A stretch of 64,000 nt of DNA from Crystallibacter permensis (GCF_025960875.1 NZ_JAODLR010000002.1:248001-312000), one strand, 5' to 3'. Counted from the stretch's first letter, positions 34,671-43,873 are shown. Made by a program: numbers and translations. The notes: a model not told the origin generated them from the sequence alone.

Positions 34671-37523
34671 CTACTGGGCCGCCACAGTGTAGCTCGACCA
34701 GCCCGTGCCGATGAGCTCGCGCGAAGCCCAGCTGCCCTTGTTCGCCTGGTAGTACCAGAGCCGGCCGTCGCTGCCCCTGGCGATCAGCCCGGCGGTCCCC
34801 TCCCCCGCGTAGCCGTTGGAGGTGACGATGTTGCTCATCGAGTTCCAGCCGGAGCTGCCCACAATCCGGCGGGTTTCGCTGATGAACGTCCCGGAGCCAT
34901 TGCCGCGGTAGAGCTTGAGCTGCCCGGCCGGGGTTTTGGCAACGACGTCTTGCTGCCCGTCGCGGTCCCAGTCCATCGCGGTCAGCGTGTAATCGCTCCA
35001 GCCGCTGCTGCCCAGCACGTACCGCGGGGAAAGCCCGGTGCCGGTTTCGTTGGGATACACGTAGAGCTTTCCGGTGGAGCTGTTCTTGGCGATCACCACC
35101 GAGTACTTATCGCCGGTCCGCCACTTGGTGACGGTCAGGTCATAGGGCGCCCAGCCGCTGCTGCCGATGGTGTGGCGGCTGAAGCCGCCGTCGCGCTTGG
35201 CCTGGTAGTAGTAGAGCCTGCCGGACTTGGACTGGGCGATGATGTCAATGTAGCCATCGGCGTTCCAGTCCACCGTGTGGATCTCGTCCATGGTGGTCCA
35301 ACCGGAGGCACCGATCATGACCCGGGTGGAACCGGTTCCGCTGTGCCCGTAGTTCCAGAGCTGGCCGTGCGAATCGAAGGCCACGATCTCGCCCTGGGAC
35401 GTGATCGAGGGGCTGGGCTCCGGCGCGGAGTTGCCCGCTGTGACCTCGACGCTGCCCAGATTTTGGAAGTCACCGGACGAGTTGCCCAGGGTGTCCCGCA
35501 GCGGATACAGCGTGGCGTCCCACGTGCCGGCGGACGCTCCGTCGGGAAGCGTCATGGCCCGTTCCCAGGTGCCGTTCTTGACGTCGCCGGAAACGAGTTT
35601 CATTTCGCCGAAGCCCACGGTTTCATCCGTCCCCGCGTGCTCCAAGGAGACCGACGGTGCCACGGTTCCGGTTGCGTCGGTCAACTGCACCTTCACGGTG
35701 ACGGTCTCCGTGCCGTCCGCCGGGTTGAGCGATTCCGGCGTCACCGTGGAGCCGGCCAGTGCCGGTGCTGCGGTGTCCACCTTGATGGCGGCCGCGCTGA
35801 AGGCGTGGGACCATTCGGTGGTTGAGCCCTGCTGCAGCCCGTAGCCCGGCTGCGCGGCCGCGGTGACCACCACCGTGCCGGTTCCCGGGTGGCTGCCGGC
35901 AGCCACGGTCTTGCCGTTTGACTGGTAGCGGACCCCCTCGACCGACGGAACCGTGTAGCTATCGGCGGCGGTGCCGTCCTTGTCGGTGAAAACCACGTCT
36001 TTCGGCACCACTTGGACGACGGGCGGCTCCGGGGTCGGCGACGGGGCGGACCCCACCGCGGCGGCAGCATCCACCAGCCCGGCGCCGCAGCCGGCGGTGC
36101 AGGAGGCCGGCAGCGGCCGGGCGGTGTCCTTGAGCCGCTGCTCGACGGCGGCCGGTGTCATGGTTCCGCCGGAGCCTGCTATCATCAGCGCAGCCACCCC
36201 GGCCACGTGCGGTGCCGCCATGGAGGTGCCCTGCGAGTAGAAGTACGATTCGGCGGCGGGCACGGTGGCGCCGTCGTTCAGCGTGGAAGCGATGCCGCTG
36301 GTGAAGTCCGTACTCATGTCCCCGCCCGGCGCGGTCACGTCCACCACGGAACCGTAGTTCGAGTAGTCGGCGCGGTTGCCCTCGCGGCCGCTGGCGGCCA
36401 CGGTGATGACATGCTCGCAGTTCGCCGGGTTGGAGTTCAGCGCGTCCTGGTTCTCGTTGCCGGCGGCGACCACCACGGCGGCTCCGGCGTTGTAGGCGTA
36501 GTCGATCGCGGCCTGCGATGTTATAGAGCAGGCTCCGCTGCCGCCGAGGGACATGTTGACCACATCAGCCGGATTCGTGTTCGCCGGCACACCGGGCACC
36601 GTGCCACCGGCTGCCCAGATAATGCCGTCGGCGATGTCGGACATGTAGCCGCCGCAGGCGCCCAGCGCGCGGACCGGAAGGACCTTGGCGCCGGGGGCCA
36701 CGCCGGCCACGCCCTGGCCGTTGCCGGTCACCGCGGCCACGATCCCGGCCACGTGGGTGCCGTGCCAGGACGAGCCCGAGCCGCCGGTGTTGGAGCCGCA
36801 CTCGTAGGCACCGTACCAGTCCCCCGCGTCATGCGCGTCGGGGTCGCGGCCGTTCCCGTCGCGGGACATCGCGGGATCGGAGATCATGTCGTACCCCGGC
36901 AGTACGTTGGCGTTCAGGTCGCTGTGGTTGGTAATGCCGGTATCGACGACGGCGACCACCGCGCCTTCGCCCCGGCCGGCATCCCAGGCGCCGGGCACGC
37001 GCAGTCCCGCCTGCTCTTCCCAGAAGTTCCACTGCAGTTCGTACAGCTCGTCATCCGGCGCCGCCGCGGCCGGCTGCAGCAGCGGGTCCGGCTCAACGTA
37101 CGCAACATCCGGATTGGCCTCCAGCCCGGCCACGAGGTCCTCGGATGCGGTGGAGTCCAGCGTCGCGGCGGTTTCGATCACCTGTGCCCCGGTGGCGGTG
37201 GTCCGCACTTCCTTGACGGAGATGCCCAGGTCTTTGGCCGTCTTCCCGTAGGCGTGGCTGCGGCCGGCGGAACTGCGGCCGGCCTTCTCCTTGAACTTGA
37301 CGACGAACCGTCCCGACGCCGGCACATCTTCCCGCTCGAGTCCGGCTTCCGGCGCTACCGGAAGAGGTGCTTCGGTGCCCGCGGGGCGGGGCTGCTCGGC
37401 GGCTGTGGGACGTGGTTCTTCGGCGGCAACTGCCGCGGTGGGGAACAGCAAGCCGCCCAGCAGTGCAGCTGCGCAGAACGAGGCGACTCCAGAGGAGAGC
37501 GGGCGGGGACGGAGCTGAGACAT
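34671..37523 (-). CDS. Secreted S8 subtilisin-like protease with C-terminal FG-GAP/VCBS-type repeats
   Basis: About 950 residues. Signal peptide (SGVASFCAAALLGGLLFPTAAVAA), inhibitor-type prodomain (about 60-150; RFVVKFKEKA, VAYVEPDP), then the S8 catalytic domain with Asp in VVAVVDTGITNHSDLN, His in SWHGTHVAGIVAAV and Ser in SQGTSMAAPHVAGVAALM. An Ig-like linker region (about 500-690) is followed by four to five repeats resembling FG-GAP/VCBS propeller blades (IHTVDWNADGYIDIIAQ, LTAMDWDRDGQQDVVAK). ATG 37523 follows CAGGA. It acts outside the cell, and the propeller probably binds a surface or polymer. The esterase at 46176-49007 carries the same C-terminal module. Confidence 0.9.
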   Translation of the reverse strand: MSQLRPRPLSSGVASFCAAALLGGLLFPTAAVAAEEPRPTAAEQPRPAGTEAPLPVAPEAGLEREDVPASGRFVVKFKEKAGRSSAGRSHAYGKTAKDLGISVKEVRTTATGAQVIETAATLDSTASEDLVAGLEANPDVAYVEPDPLLQPAAAAPDDELYELQWNFWEEQAGLRVPGAWDAGRGEGAVVAVVDTGITNHSDLNANVLPGYDMISDPAMSRDGNGRDPDAHDAGDWYGAYECGSNTGGSGSSWHGTHVAGIVAAVTGNGQGVAGVAPGAKVLPVRALGACGGYMSDIADGIIWAAGGTVPGVPANTNPADVVNMSLGGSGACSITSQAAIDYAYNAGAAVVVAAGNENQDALNSNPANCEHVITVAASGREGNRADYSNYGSVVDVTAPGGDMSTDFTSGIASTLNDGATVPAAESYFYSQGTSMAAPHVAGVAALMIAGSGGTMTPAAVEQRLKDTARPLPASCTAGCGAGLVDAAAAVGSAPSPTPEPPVVQVVPKDVVFTDKDGTAADSYTVPSVEGVRYQSNGKTVAAGSHPGTGTVVVTAAAQPGYGLQQGSTTEWSHAFSAAAIKVDTAAPALAGSTVTPESLNPADGTETVTVKVQLTDATGTVAPSVSLEHAGTDETVGFGEMKLVSGDVKNGTWERAMTLPDGASAGTWDATLYPLRDTLGNSSGDFQNLGSVEVTAGNSAPEPSPSITSQGEIVAFDSHGQLWNYGHSGTGSTRVMIGASGWTTMDEIHTVDWNADGYIDIIAQSKSGRLYYYQAKRDGGFSRHTIGSSGWAPYDLTVTKWRTGDKYSVVIAKNSSTGKLYVYPNETGTGLSPRYVLGSSGWSDYTLTAMDWDRDGQQDVVAKTPAGQLKLYRGNGSGTFISETRRIVGSSGWNSMSNIVTSNGYAGEGTAGLIARGSDGRLWYYQANKGSWASRELIGTGWSSYTVAAQ

Positions 37524-37767
37524 AGGCATCCTGTCAATGGTGCACCATGGGGAGACGGTGCAGAAAAGCACTTCAAAACGGAAGCGCCGCACACGCTTCC
37601 GCTATTGATTGTACGTTTAATCTCAGGTTTCGCACCCCTAGACCAGATCCGCTTCGCTACGCCTGCTTCCCCTCCCCGTCGTCTGCCGGTAGTGAAACGT
37701 TCACCGGACGCTGGAACAGTGCCATTGGCGGCGAGAACCGCTGCCAACATCACTCGACCGAAGGATC

Positions 37768-39597
37768 ATGGTGAACCCCATTACCACCCCGTCCACATCA
37801 CCTTCTGCCAGACCCATCGCCCTCACCGCCGGCACGCTGGCGCTGATTTTCGGCGGTGTCCTGCTCTCCCCCGCGGCCACCGCAGCACCCGAAGGCGGAC
37901 CCGTAGATACCGGCGGAACCGCCGCCTACCAGGGCGCCGTCGACGTCATTATTGGCGCTGATGAGGACCAAAATGTCCTCGATGGCACAGTGTTCAACGA
38001 CAAGAACCGCAACTCCAAACAGGACACCAACGAGCCGGGCGTCGCCGGCGCCACCGTGTCCAACGGCCGCGACGTCGTGGCCACCGACGAGCAGGGCCGC
38101 TACGAGCTGCCCGCGTTCAACAACATGACCGTCTTCGTCACCCAGCCCCGCGGCTACCAGGTTCCGGTGGATGGCGATAACGTTGCGCAGTTCTCGTACA
38201 ACCACCTGCCCGAGGGTTCGCCGGAGCTGAAGTACGGCGGCATCGCCCCGACCGGCGCGCTGCCCGACGCCGTGAACTTCCCGCTCGCCCAGAGCAAGCT
38301 CACGCAGTCGCCTGAGCAGCACTGCGTGATCGGCGCCGACGTCCAGACCTACGACCAGGAAGAGGTGGAGTTCGCCAAGGCGGGCGTCTTCGCCGATCTG
38401 GCCGCGCGCGAGGACTACGCCGGATGCGGTGCCCTCTTCATCGGCGACGTGGTGGGCGATGATCTGTCCCTGTTCAGCCAGACCCGGGAACTGACTGGGA
38501 TGCTGAATGGCCCCGCCCGCTTTCTGCCCGGCAACCACGACCTCGACTTCGATGCCCTGGACGGGGAGCACGAGTTCGACACCTTCCGCGCCAAGCTGGG
38601 CCCGGAGTACTACTCCTACGACGCCGGCAAGGCCCACGTCGTGGCGCTGAGTACCATCGAGTACCCCACGAAGGTGCCGGCAAAGAAGAGCAACTACACG
38701 TACGGCCTCGGCGAGCGGCAGCTCGAATGGCTGCGCAACGACATCGCACAGGTGCCCAAGAACAAGGTGATCGTGCTGGCTTCGCACAGCCCGCTACTCG
38801 AGTTCTTCTACAGCAACTCTCACACCACCAAGCAGCTCAAGGAGATTTACGAAATCCTCGAGGGCCGCGAGGTCATCGCGTTGGGCGGCCACACCCACAT
38901 GTCGGAGAACCTGCGCGAAGGCGACCTGATGGCGGGCTGGATGGACGAAGTGGGCGAAAAGGGCCTGCCGTTCACGCACCTGACCGTCCCGGCCGTGTCC
39001 GGCCACTGGTACGGCGGACGCGTGGTCGAGGAGGGCTACCCGACATCCATCCAGCGTGACGGCACCCCGCCCGGCGTCGTGACGCTGGACATTATGAATA
39101 CAGACGTCACCGAGCGCTTCACCGTCCGGGGCGGCGACGAGTCGCAGCAGCTGGCAGTCGGCCTGAACAGCCCGCGCTACCGGACCTGGTACGCCGAGAA
39201 CGTCAGCAAGCCCCGCGGCTCGGCGCCGGAGTTCGGGAACCCGCTGACCGTCTCGCAGGAAGACCTGGCAGGCGAGACCTGGCTGACCACCAACTTCTGG
39301 ATGGGCAGCACCGGCTCCACCGTTGAGGCAAAGCTTTACGGCGGCGAAACCGTTCCGGCAACCCGCACCCAGCAACTGCGGGGCGAGACCGTCCGCGTCG
39401 GCGCCGAATGGTCCGATCCCGTCGCTATCCAGGAGCAGTTCGTCCACGGCGGCGGCCTCGCCGACCGGTCGATGCACCTGTGGCGCCTTGAACTGCCCAC
39501 CGACCTCGCCGCCGGCAAGCACACCGCCCAGGTCACCGCGACCGACGTCCACGGCCGCGAGTTCACCGAAACGCTGACCTTCGAGGTAACCGAGTAG
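37768..39597 (+). CDS. Secreted calcineurin-like metallophosphoesterase, three-domain type
   Basis: 609 residues. A signal peptide (ALTAGTLALIFGGVLLSPAATA) precedes an N-terminal carboxypeptidase-regulatory-like/beta domain (about 65-130; GTVFNDKNRNSKQD, DEQGRYELPAF). The phosphoesterase core has VIGADVQTYD, LFIGDVVGDD, LPGNHDLD, VIVLASHSPL and LGGHTHM metal motifs. A C-terminal beta-sandwich (about 440-609) ends HGREFTETLTFEVTE. This matches the three-domain MPPE layout (N-terminal, catalytic, C-terminal). It is exported and probably cleaves phosphoesters outside the cell. It is divergent from the subtilase gene. The last about 170 bases and terminator are duplicated at 42063-42290. Confidence 0.88.
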   Translation: MVNPITTPSTSPSARPIALTAGTLALIFGGVLLSPAATAAPEGGPVDTGGTAAYQGAVDVIIGADEDQNVLDGTVFNDKNRNSKQDTNEPGVAGATVSNGRDVVATDEQGRYELPAFNNMTVFVTQPRGYQVPVDGDNVAQFSYNHLPEGSPELKYGGIAPTGALPDAVNFPLAQSKLTQSPEQHCVIGADVQTYDQEEVEFAKAGVFADLAAREDYAGCGALFIGDVVGDDLSLFSQTRELTGMLNGPARFLPGNHDLDFDALDGEHEFDTFRAKLGPEYYSYDAGKAHVVALSTIEYPTKVPAKKSNYTYGLGERQLEWLRNDIAQVPKNKVIVLASHSPLLEFFYSNSHTTKQLKEIYEILEGREVIALGGHTHMSENLREGDLMAGWMDEVGEKGLPFTHLTVPAVSGHWYGGRVVEEGYPTSIQRDGTPPGVVTLDIMNTDVTERFTVRGGDESQQLAVGLNSPRYRTWYAENVSKPRGSAPEFGNPLTVSQEDLAGETWLTTNFWMGSTGSTVEAKLYGGETVPATRTQQLRGETVRVGAEWSDPVAIQEQFVHGGGLADRSMHLWRLELPTDLAAGKHTAQVTATDVHGREFTETLTFEVTE

Positions 39598-39608
39598 TCC
39601 TACCCACC

Positions 39609-39650
39609 GAAGCCGTCCGTCCAGCCAAACCCGGCTTGACGGACGGCTTC
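39609..39650 (+). terminator. Stem-loop terminator after the phosphoesterase gene
   Basis: Arms GAAGCCGTCCGTC (39609-39621) and GACGGACGGCTTC (39638-39650) are perfect, with further inner pairing (AGCC/GGCT). It begins 11 bases after the stop codon. A degraded copy follows the duplicated gene tail near 42245-42290. Confidence 0.8.
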
Positions 39651-39781
39651 GTCGTGCCGTCGTGGTACTTCACACCGTCGTCGTAATCCACCCCCTGTTT
39701 GGTGGATTGACGCGCGGGCTGCGGTGGGTAACTCTGAACGCACGCGACGCGAAGGTGCGCCGCCTTGGGGAAGGACGCGTC

Positions 39782-41119
39782 ATGAGGATTTTTCACGCCT
39801 CCACGGCCGTCGCACTTGCAACAGCCGCTGTGACGGCATTGTCCTCCTGCACCCCGGGCGGACCGGAACCACCCGATACCGTCCCCTCTACTTCTACAAG
39901 CGAGCCCACGCGAGAGCCCCACGAGTCCTACCGCTCCACCAATTCCTTTGACGCCCAGCTGCCGGATCCATGGACGGGCGGAGCCTCGTGGGTGACCGAG
40001 GGCGGGGTGATCGGCACGTACGGCTTGGACACCGGCATTGCCGCGCTGTCCGAGGACGGCATCATGACCGTCTACGACAGACGCGGCGGCGTAGTCTCGC
40101 AGTCGGAGGAGCCTAGGGAGCTAACGCCCGAGCAGACCAGGGGGACCGAGGTGGCACAACTCTATGAGGGCGGGAAAAAGTTCCTCGCCGTCTTCAACCA
40201 AGGAACTCCACCGGAGGCAGAAAGTACAAGTCCCTCCCCCGCCGCCCTCACTGCCGTGATCACCGTGTTCGACGGCGAAAACGGCAAGCTGCTGCACCGG
40301 ACGGTCCACACATTCCCATCCGACGGCGACCATGACACCGGGCTGCTCGGCCACAGCGGTTCCCTGCATCTGCCTGTCACCGAGGCTCCGCTGGTCTTCG
40401 ATCCGGTCAGCGGCGAGTTCGAAACCGTTGAGGTTCCCGACGGCGATGAATGGATCCTGCGGGTGGACGGGGTAGACGTGTTCAACCGGGTCGATGACCT
40501 GCCAACTATGGACCTTGGTAACCGCCGCCAGCAGGGATACGAGGCGTTCACCGGGGACTGGCGCCATGAGGGGCTCATAGCCATCCCGAACGCGGTTGGC
40601 CCGTATATCAATTTGGCCATCGGGAACGGTGGCGTCGCGACGGACAGGTGCCGTGTCGTCAACGTGCATACCGGTGAAAGCATCGGCGCCTCGGAGCAGT
40701 TGAACAACGGGTGCCTACGGACGGGCTCCAACCACATCCATGGCTTCAACGGGCTCCTGTTCGTGGGGCATCGGGGCCGCGGTTTCGCGTCCTTTGAGGA
40801 GGGCACTGTCCTGGTTTCCATGTTCGACCCGGAGACCGGGCGGCAATGGGTGGAAAACGCTGACCCTCGCGACACCGAGTCGGAGGACTTCCGCCCTTAC
40901 TTTGTCGGCGCCGACCGCATCGTCTATGGCAAGTACGCGGCACCTGGCACCGGTGAGGGGCAGGCGGCCAGCTATGACCCCGCGCTGGGGACGGAACCTC
41001 GCCCCTGGCACGAGGGCAATGAGACGGTGCTGCCCGCCGCCGTCTCCGGCGACGGAATTGGTGCTTTCCCTGACCTCGGCGGGAACGGGATGGCCTACAT
41101 AGTGAAGGCCGCCCCTTGA
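39782..41119 (+). CDS. Large lipoprotein of unknown function
   Basis: 445 residues. MRIFHASTAVALATAAVTALSSC is a lipoprotein signal with lipobox LSSC. The mature part starts with a low-complexity Thr/Pro linker and then a beta-rich, probably propeller-like domain (repeated strands such as ALSEDGIMTVYDRRGG, AVITVFDGENGKLLHRT, EGTVLVSMFDPETGRQW). This resembles PQQ-type repeats, but I cannot assign a family. GGAAGGA lies seven bases before ATG 39782. Confidence 0.75.
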   Translation: MRIFHASTAVALATAAVTALSSCTPGGPEPPDTVPSTSTSEPTREPHESYRSTNSFDAQLPDPWTGGASWVTEGGVIGTYGLDTGIAALSEDGIMTVYDRRGGVVSQSEEPRELTPEQTRGTEVAQLYEGGKKFLAVFNQGTPPEAESTSPSPAALTAVITVFDGENGKLLHRTVHTFPSDGDHDTGLLGHSGSLHLPVTEAPLVFDPVSGEFETVEVPDGDEWILRVDGVDVFNRVDDLPTMDLGNRRQQGYEAFTGDWRHEGLIAIPNAVGPYINLAIGNGGVATDRCRVVNVHTGESIGASEQLNNGCLRTGSNHIHGFNGLLFVGHRGRGFASFEEGTVLVSMFDPETGRQWVENADPRDTESEDFRPYFVGADRIVYGKYAAPGTGEGQAASYDPALGTEPRPWHEGNETVLPAAVSGDGIGAFPDLGGNGMAYIVKAAP

Positions 41120-41184
41120 TCCGGATTACAGCACCGCGACGGGCCGACTGGACTTCTGCCAGGGCCCCTAATAACGCTTGCCGG

Positions 41185-41205
41185 TAATAACGCGAAGCGT
41201 TATTA
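41185..41205. promoter_or_regulatory. HigA-type operator
   Basis: Perfect inverted repeat TAATAACGC / GCGTTATTA with three-base centre, ending eight bases before the toxin start. The half-site TAATAACGC recurs in direct orientation at 41169-41177. This is typical of autoregulated toxin-antitoxin promoters. Confidence 0.7.
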
Positions 41206-41212
41206 TGGTTGT

Positions 41213-41494
41213 ATGATCCTGTCATTCGCGGACAAAGACTCAGAACGCGTATGGCAACGGATGCATGTGCGCCGACTCGGACCTGATTTGCAGCGAGCGG
41301 CCAACAGAAAGCTGCTTCTTCTTGACGCCGCCGAAAACATCAACGATCTGCGCATCCCTCCCGGCAACCGGCTCGAACAGCTACAGGGCGACCGCAAAGG
41401 CCAGCACAGCATCCGTGTCAACGATCAATGGCGTATCTGCTTCGTATGGACACCAGCCGGACCAGCAGACGTCGAGATCACCGATTATCACTGA
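41213..41494 (+). CDS. higB: HigB-type RelE-fold toxin
   Basis: 93 residues. A ribosome-dependent mRNA interferase of the HigB/RelE superfamily: LQRAANRKLLLLDAAENIND, IPPGNRLEQLQGDRKGQHSI, and VNDQWRICFVWTPAG near the end, carrying the Arg/His/Tyr residues expected at the active site. The toxin-first order with the antitoxin downstream is the hallmark of higBA. An operator directly upstream suggests autorepression. Confidence 0.9.
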   Translation: MILSFADKDSERVWQRMHVRRLGPDLQRAANRKLLLLDAAENINDLRIPPGNRLEQLQGDRKGQHSIRVNDQWRICFVWTPAGPADVEITDYH

Positions 41495-41507
41495 AAGAGA
41501 CACCGCC

Positions 41508-41804
41508 ATGGCCACCACTCATGACCCCATCCACCCGGGTGAGATACTGCTGGAAGAGTTTTTGAAGCCTCTGGGAATTAGTCAATATCGTCTTGCGACG
41601 GCGATTTCCGTTCCACCCCGCCGCATCAACGAGATTGTTCATGGAAAGCGCGGCATCAGCCCTGACACTGCCCTGCGCTTGGCTCGAGCCCTAGGCACTT
41701 CTGAGCGGTTCTGGATGAATCTGCAGACGCGCTATGACCTCAGTGTGGAAGCCATCAAACACGAACAAGAACTCAAGCGCATCCAACCTCTCCTGAGCGC
41801 ATGA
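41508..41804 (+). CDS. higA: HigA-type XRE antitoxin
   Basis: 98 residues. The helix-turn-helix antitoxin has the diagnostic start HPGEILLEEFLKPLGISQYR, then VPPRRINEIVHGKRGISPDT and ALGTSERFWMNLQTRYDL. It lies 13 bases after the toxin stop. It neutralises HigB and should bind the palindrome at 41185-41205. ATG 41508 is the conserved start; a longer frame from 41265 overlaps the toxin and is rejected. Confidence 0.92.
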   Translation: MATTHDPIHPGEILLEEFLKPLGISQYRLATAISVPPRRINEIVHGKRGISPDTALRLARALGTSERFWMNLQTRYDLSVEAIKHEQELKRIQPLLSA

Positions 41805-41904
41805 CGTCCGCCCTCAGAGTTCGCCGTCCTTGACCTCGGAACGGAGCGGCAGCGACTCCACGCCCGTTGCTGAATCAGTCGTGCTCCCAACGCCTCCGAC
41901 CCTG

Positions 41905-42062
41905 GCCGGAGCGGCCGTGAACCTTCCCGTCCTCGTGCAGCACCAGGACCGGACACGCGGCATGGGATACGCAGGCGTGCTGACCGAGCCGAGGTGCATG
42001 CCGAGGAAGCCGCCGTGTCCCCGCCGCCCGACCACCAGCATGACGGCCTCCCTGCCTGCCTC
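41905..42062 (-). pseudogene. Duplicated 3' fragment of the universal stress protein gene
   Basis: Nearly identical in sequence and orientation to about 43265-43430, the 3' end of the universal stress protein gene. It encodes the GHGGFLGMHLGSVS segment and ends at a sharp breakpoint in CCTGCCTC, next to a phosphoesterase gene fragment. It lacks the 5' two thirds and a start. Confidence 0.8.
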
Positions 42063-42290
42063 ATCCAGGAGCAGTTCGCCTGGCGGCGCCCTTGCCGATC
42101 GGTCGTTGCACCTGTGGCGGCTGGAACTGCCCAGTGACCTCGCCGTCGGAGAGCACACCGCCGAAGTCACCGTCGCCGACGAACACGGCCGCGAGTTCAT
42201 CCAGACCTTGACGTTCCAGGTCACCAAGTAGTTGCACACAAACTGAGCCGTGCCCCGCCAACCCGGCTGGGCGGACGGCTTCGTCACGCC
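42063..42290 (+). pseudogene. Duplicated 3' fragment of the phosphoesterase gene with its terminator
   Basis: Starts at ATCCAGGAGCAGTTCG, the same as 39427 in the phosphoesterase gene, and encodes LADRSLHLWRLELPSDLAVG and ends HGREFIQTLTFQVTK, close to the end of the intact protein. The terminator-like CGGACGGCTTCGTC follows, with a degraded left arm. Together with the stress-protein fragment it is a recombination scar. Confidence 0.8.
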
Positions 42291-42382
42291 AAAAGCTGCT
42301 TTTGAATAATCACGCGGTTCTGATCTGAAGAAGAGGCGCCCCGATGACCGAATGGAGGGCTCCCAGTGAAATGTAAATAATT

Positions 42383-42401
42383 CTTGACATTAGATGTCAA
42401 G
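42383..42401. promoter_or_regulatory. XRE operator overlapping the promoter
   Basis: Perfect inverted repeat CTTGACAT / ATGTCAAG with a three-base centre. The left arm contains a consensus -35 (TTGACA). A plausible -10 (TTAACA) lies 17 bases downstream, only a few bases before the XRE start at 42420, so the message is nearly leaderless. Binding would shut the promoter. Confidence 0.6.
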
Positions 42402-42419
42402 GGTCCTTAACATCAGATC

Positions 42420-42653
42420 ATGGTTCCCCGACTGTCCGACGCCGCCGAGGCAAGCCCGATACGGGAGCGCCGCAAGGAGCAACGCATCACCCAAGCCGAG
42501 CTCGCCGAGCAGGTAGGCGTGAGCAGGCAAACGATCATCGCCGTCGAGCAGGGCGACTACGCCCCTTCGGTATACCTCGCGCTGCGGATCGCCCGCACTC
42601 TGGGCAGGACCGTTGAGGAACTCTTCACGAATGAGACGGGAGAAGACAGATGA
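42420..42653 (+). CDS. XRE/Cro-type transcriptional regulator
   Basis: 77 residues. An HTH_3 domain fills most of the protein: IRERRKEQRITQAELAEQVG, VSRQTIIAVEQGDYAPSVYL, ARTLGRTVEELF. This compact form is typically paired with a membrane protein gene, as here (four-base ATGA overlap). The palindrome at 42383-42401 is the probable autoregulatory site. Confidence 0.9.
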   Translation: MVPRLSDAAEASPIRERRKEQRITQAELAEQVGVSRQTIIAVEQGDYAPSVYLALRIARTLGRTVEELFTNETGEDR

Positions 42654-43195
42654 AACGCAGACGGAACGTGCTGGACCGGGTCGCGGAGCAGGTCATGGAT
42701 CTCGACAGCCCGGCCTACGGGGACGAGCGTGAACGGGCCGTGTTCATGGAGTCGAGTTCATTCGGGCTGACGACCGGACTCTATCTCGGTGTCGTGGGTG
42801 CCGTCGTTGCCTCGGTCTTCGGGCTGGTGCTCCTACCTGTGGCCCTGCTGGTCATGACGATCATTCCGTCGGCCGCGGCCCATTGGTACGCGAAGCGGAG
42901 GGGCGTCAATATGCAGGAACTGGCCGAGCACGCCGGCTCCCGGTCGACGATGGTCGGGATCCTCGTCTTCGGCACCGCGATGGTGCTGACCTTCGCCGCA
43001 ATGTCCTACACCGTGTTCACCGGCCAGCCGATACTGACCGCACCGTCGCTCGAGGTAATCCCGGGCGAAGGATTCCTAGGTGGGATGGCGCAGGGCGCCG
43101 TTGCGGGCGGAATGCTTGGCGGGCTCGCGGCGATCGTCGGAGGCATACTCAGTTTCCGGCGGGCGAATCGCCGCAGTAAGGCATCCGGCTGGTAG
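42650..43195 (+). CDS. Membrane protein partner of the XRE regulator
   Basis: 181 residues with about four hydrophobic helices (about 36-53, 55-75, 100-125, 145-168). The N-terminus is basic and the last glycine-rich helix (GGMAQGAVAGGMLGGLAAIVGG) is followed by a basic tail. Translationally coupled to the XRE gene. Function not recognised; such pairs are common in Actinobacteria and Firmicutes. Confidence 0.75.
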   Translation: MKRRRNVLDRVAEQVMDLDSPAYGDERERAVFMESSSFGLTTGLYLGVVGAVVASVFGLVLLPVALLVMTIIPSAAAHWYAKRRGVNMQELAEHAGSRSTMVGILVFGTAMVLTFAAMSYTVFTGQPILTAPSLEVIPGEGFLGGMAQGAVAGGMLGGLAAIVGGILSFRRANRRSKASGW

Positions 43196-43233
43196 GGCGC
43201 GGGCATCACTGCGACCGCCTAGATACCGCTCGA

Positions 43234-43713
43234 TCAGTCATGCTCCCGATGTCGTCGGCCGCGGTCGGAGCGGCCGTGAATCTTCCCGTCCTCGTGCAGC
43301 ACCAGGACCGGACACGCGGCATGGGATACGCAGGCGGAGCTCACCGAACCGAGGTGCATGCCGAGGAAGCCGCCGTGTCCCCGCCGCCCGACCACCAGCA
43401 TGACGGCCTCCCGGCCTGCCTCGACCAGTAGCTCGGGCGCCGGACCGCGCAATAGCTCGGTGGTCAGGTCTGCCGGCCTATTCCCACCGAAGGCCTGATC
43501 CAAGGCGGCCTCGAGTTCCTTCTTTGTCGAGGCCTCGAACGCCTCGAAATCCGGCGGCACATACCCCTCGTAGATCGCGGGAAAATGCCAGCAGGAAACC
43601 GCGTGGATGGAAGCGTCAAGGGCCGGCGCCAGCCGCGCGGCCATGCGCAGCGCCTCCACCGAGCCCTCGGAACCATCCACACCAACCACAATTTTGCCGT
43701 CTGCCGACCCCAT
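43234..43713 (-). CDS. Universal stress protein (UspA family)
   Basis: 159 residues. KIVVGVDGSEGSVEALRMAA starts the alpha/beta fold, and the ATP-binding type motif is VGRRGHGGFLGMHLGSVSSA, followed by CPVLVLHED. It has an ATP-binding G-2x-G-9x-G-S-like arrangement. ATG 43713 has AAGGAG upstream. The C-terminal 20 residues are charged (KIHGRSDRGRRHREHD). A fragment of its 3' end is copied at 41905-42062. Confidence 0.88.
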   Translation of the reverse strand: MGSADGKIVVGVDGSEGSVEALRMAARLAPALDASIHAVSCWHFPAIYEGYVPPDFEAFEASTKKELEAALDQAFGGNRPADLTTELLRGPAPELLVEAGREAVMLVVGRRGHGGFLGMHLGSVSSACVSHAACPVLVLHEDGKIHGRSDRGRRHREHD

Positions 43714-43824
43714 CGCCGCTCTCCTTCGTCCAGGATTCCGCACCGCAATTACAGAATGACAGGGAATGCGGAGGGTGGAAAGACTTCGTGGCTCGCGGCG
43801 GACACTGCGGCGTAAAACAACGAC

Positions 43825-43855
43825 GGCGGGTGGCTGCGTTGCGCAGCCACCCGCC
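43825..43855. terminator. Hairpin of the ACGACGGCGGGTGG repeat family, copy 1
   Basis: Perfect 14-bp stem (GGCGGGTGGCTGCG / CGCAGCCACCCGCC) with a three-base loop. It lies between the stress-protein and AraC genes. Similar elements occur at 46085, 52661 and 53505. Confidence 0.7.
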
Positions 43856-43873
43856 TACATGTCGTCCTGGTTA

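Noticed and set aside
36012-37961. Long plus-strand ORF of 649 codons opposite the subtilase
   Set aside because: It lies antisense to a gene with clear S8 motifs; its product is Arg/Gly/His-rich as expected of a high-GC shadow frame, and it has no domain or ribosome site.
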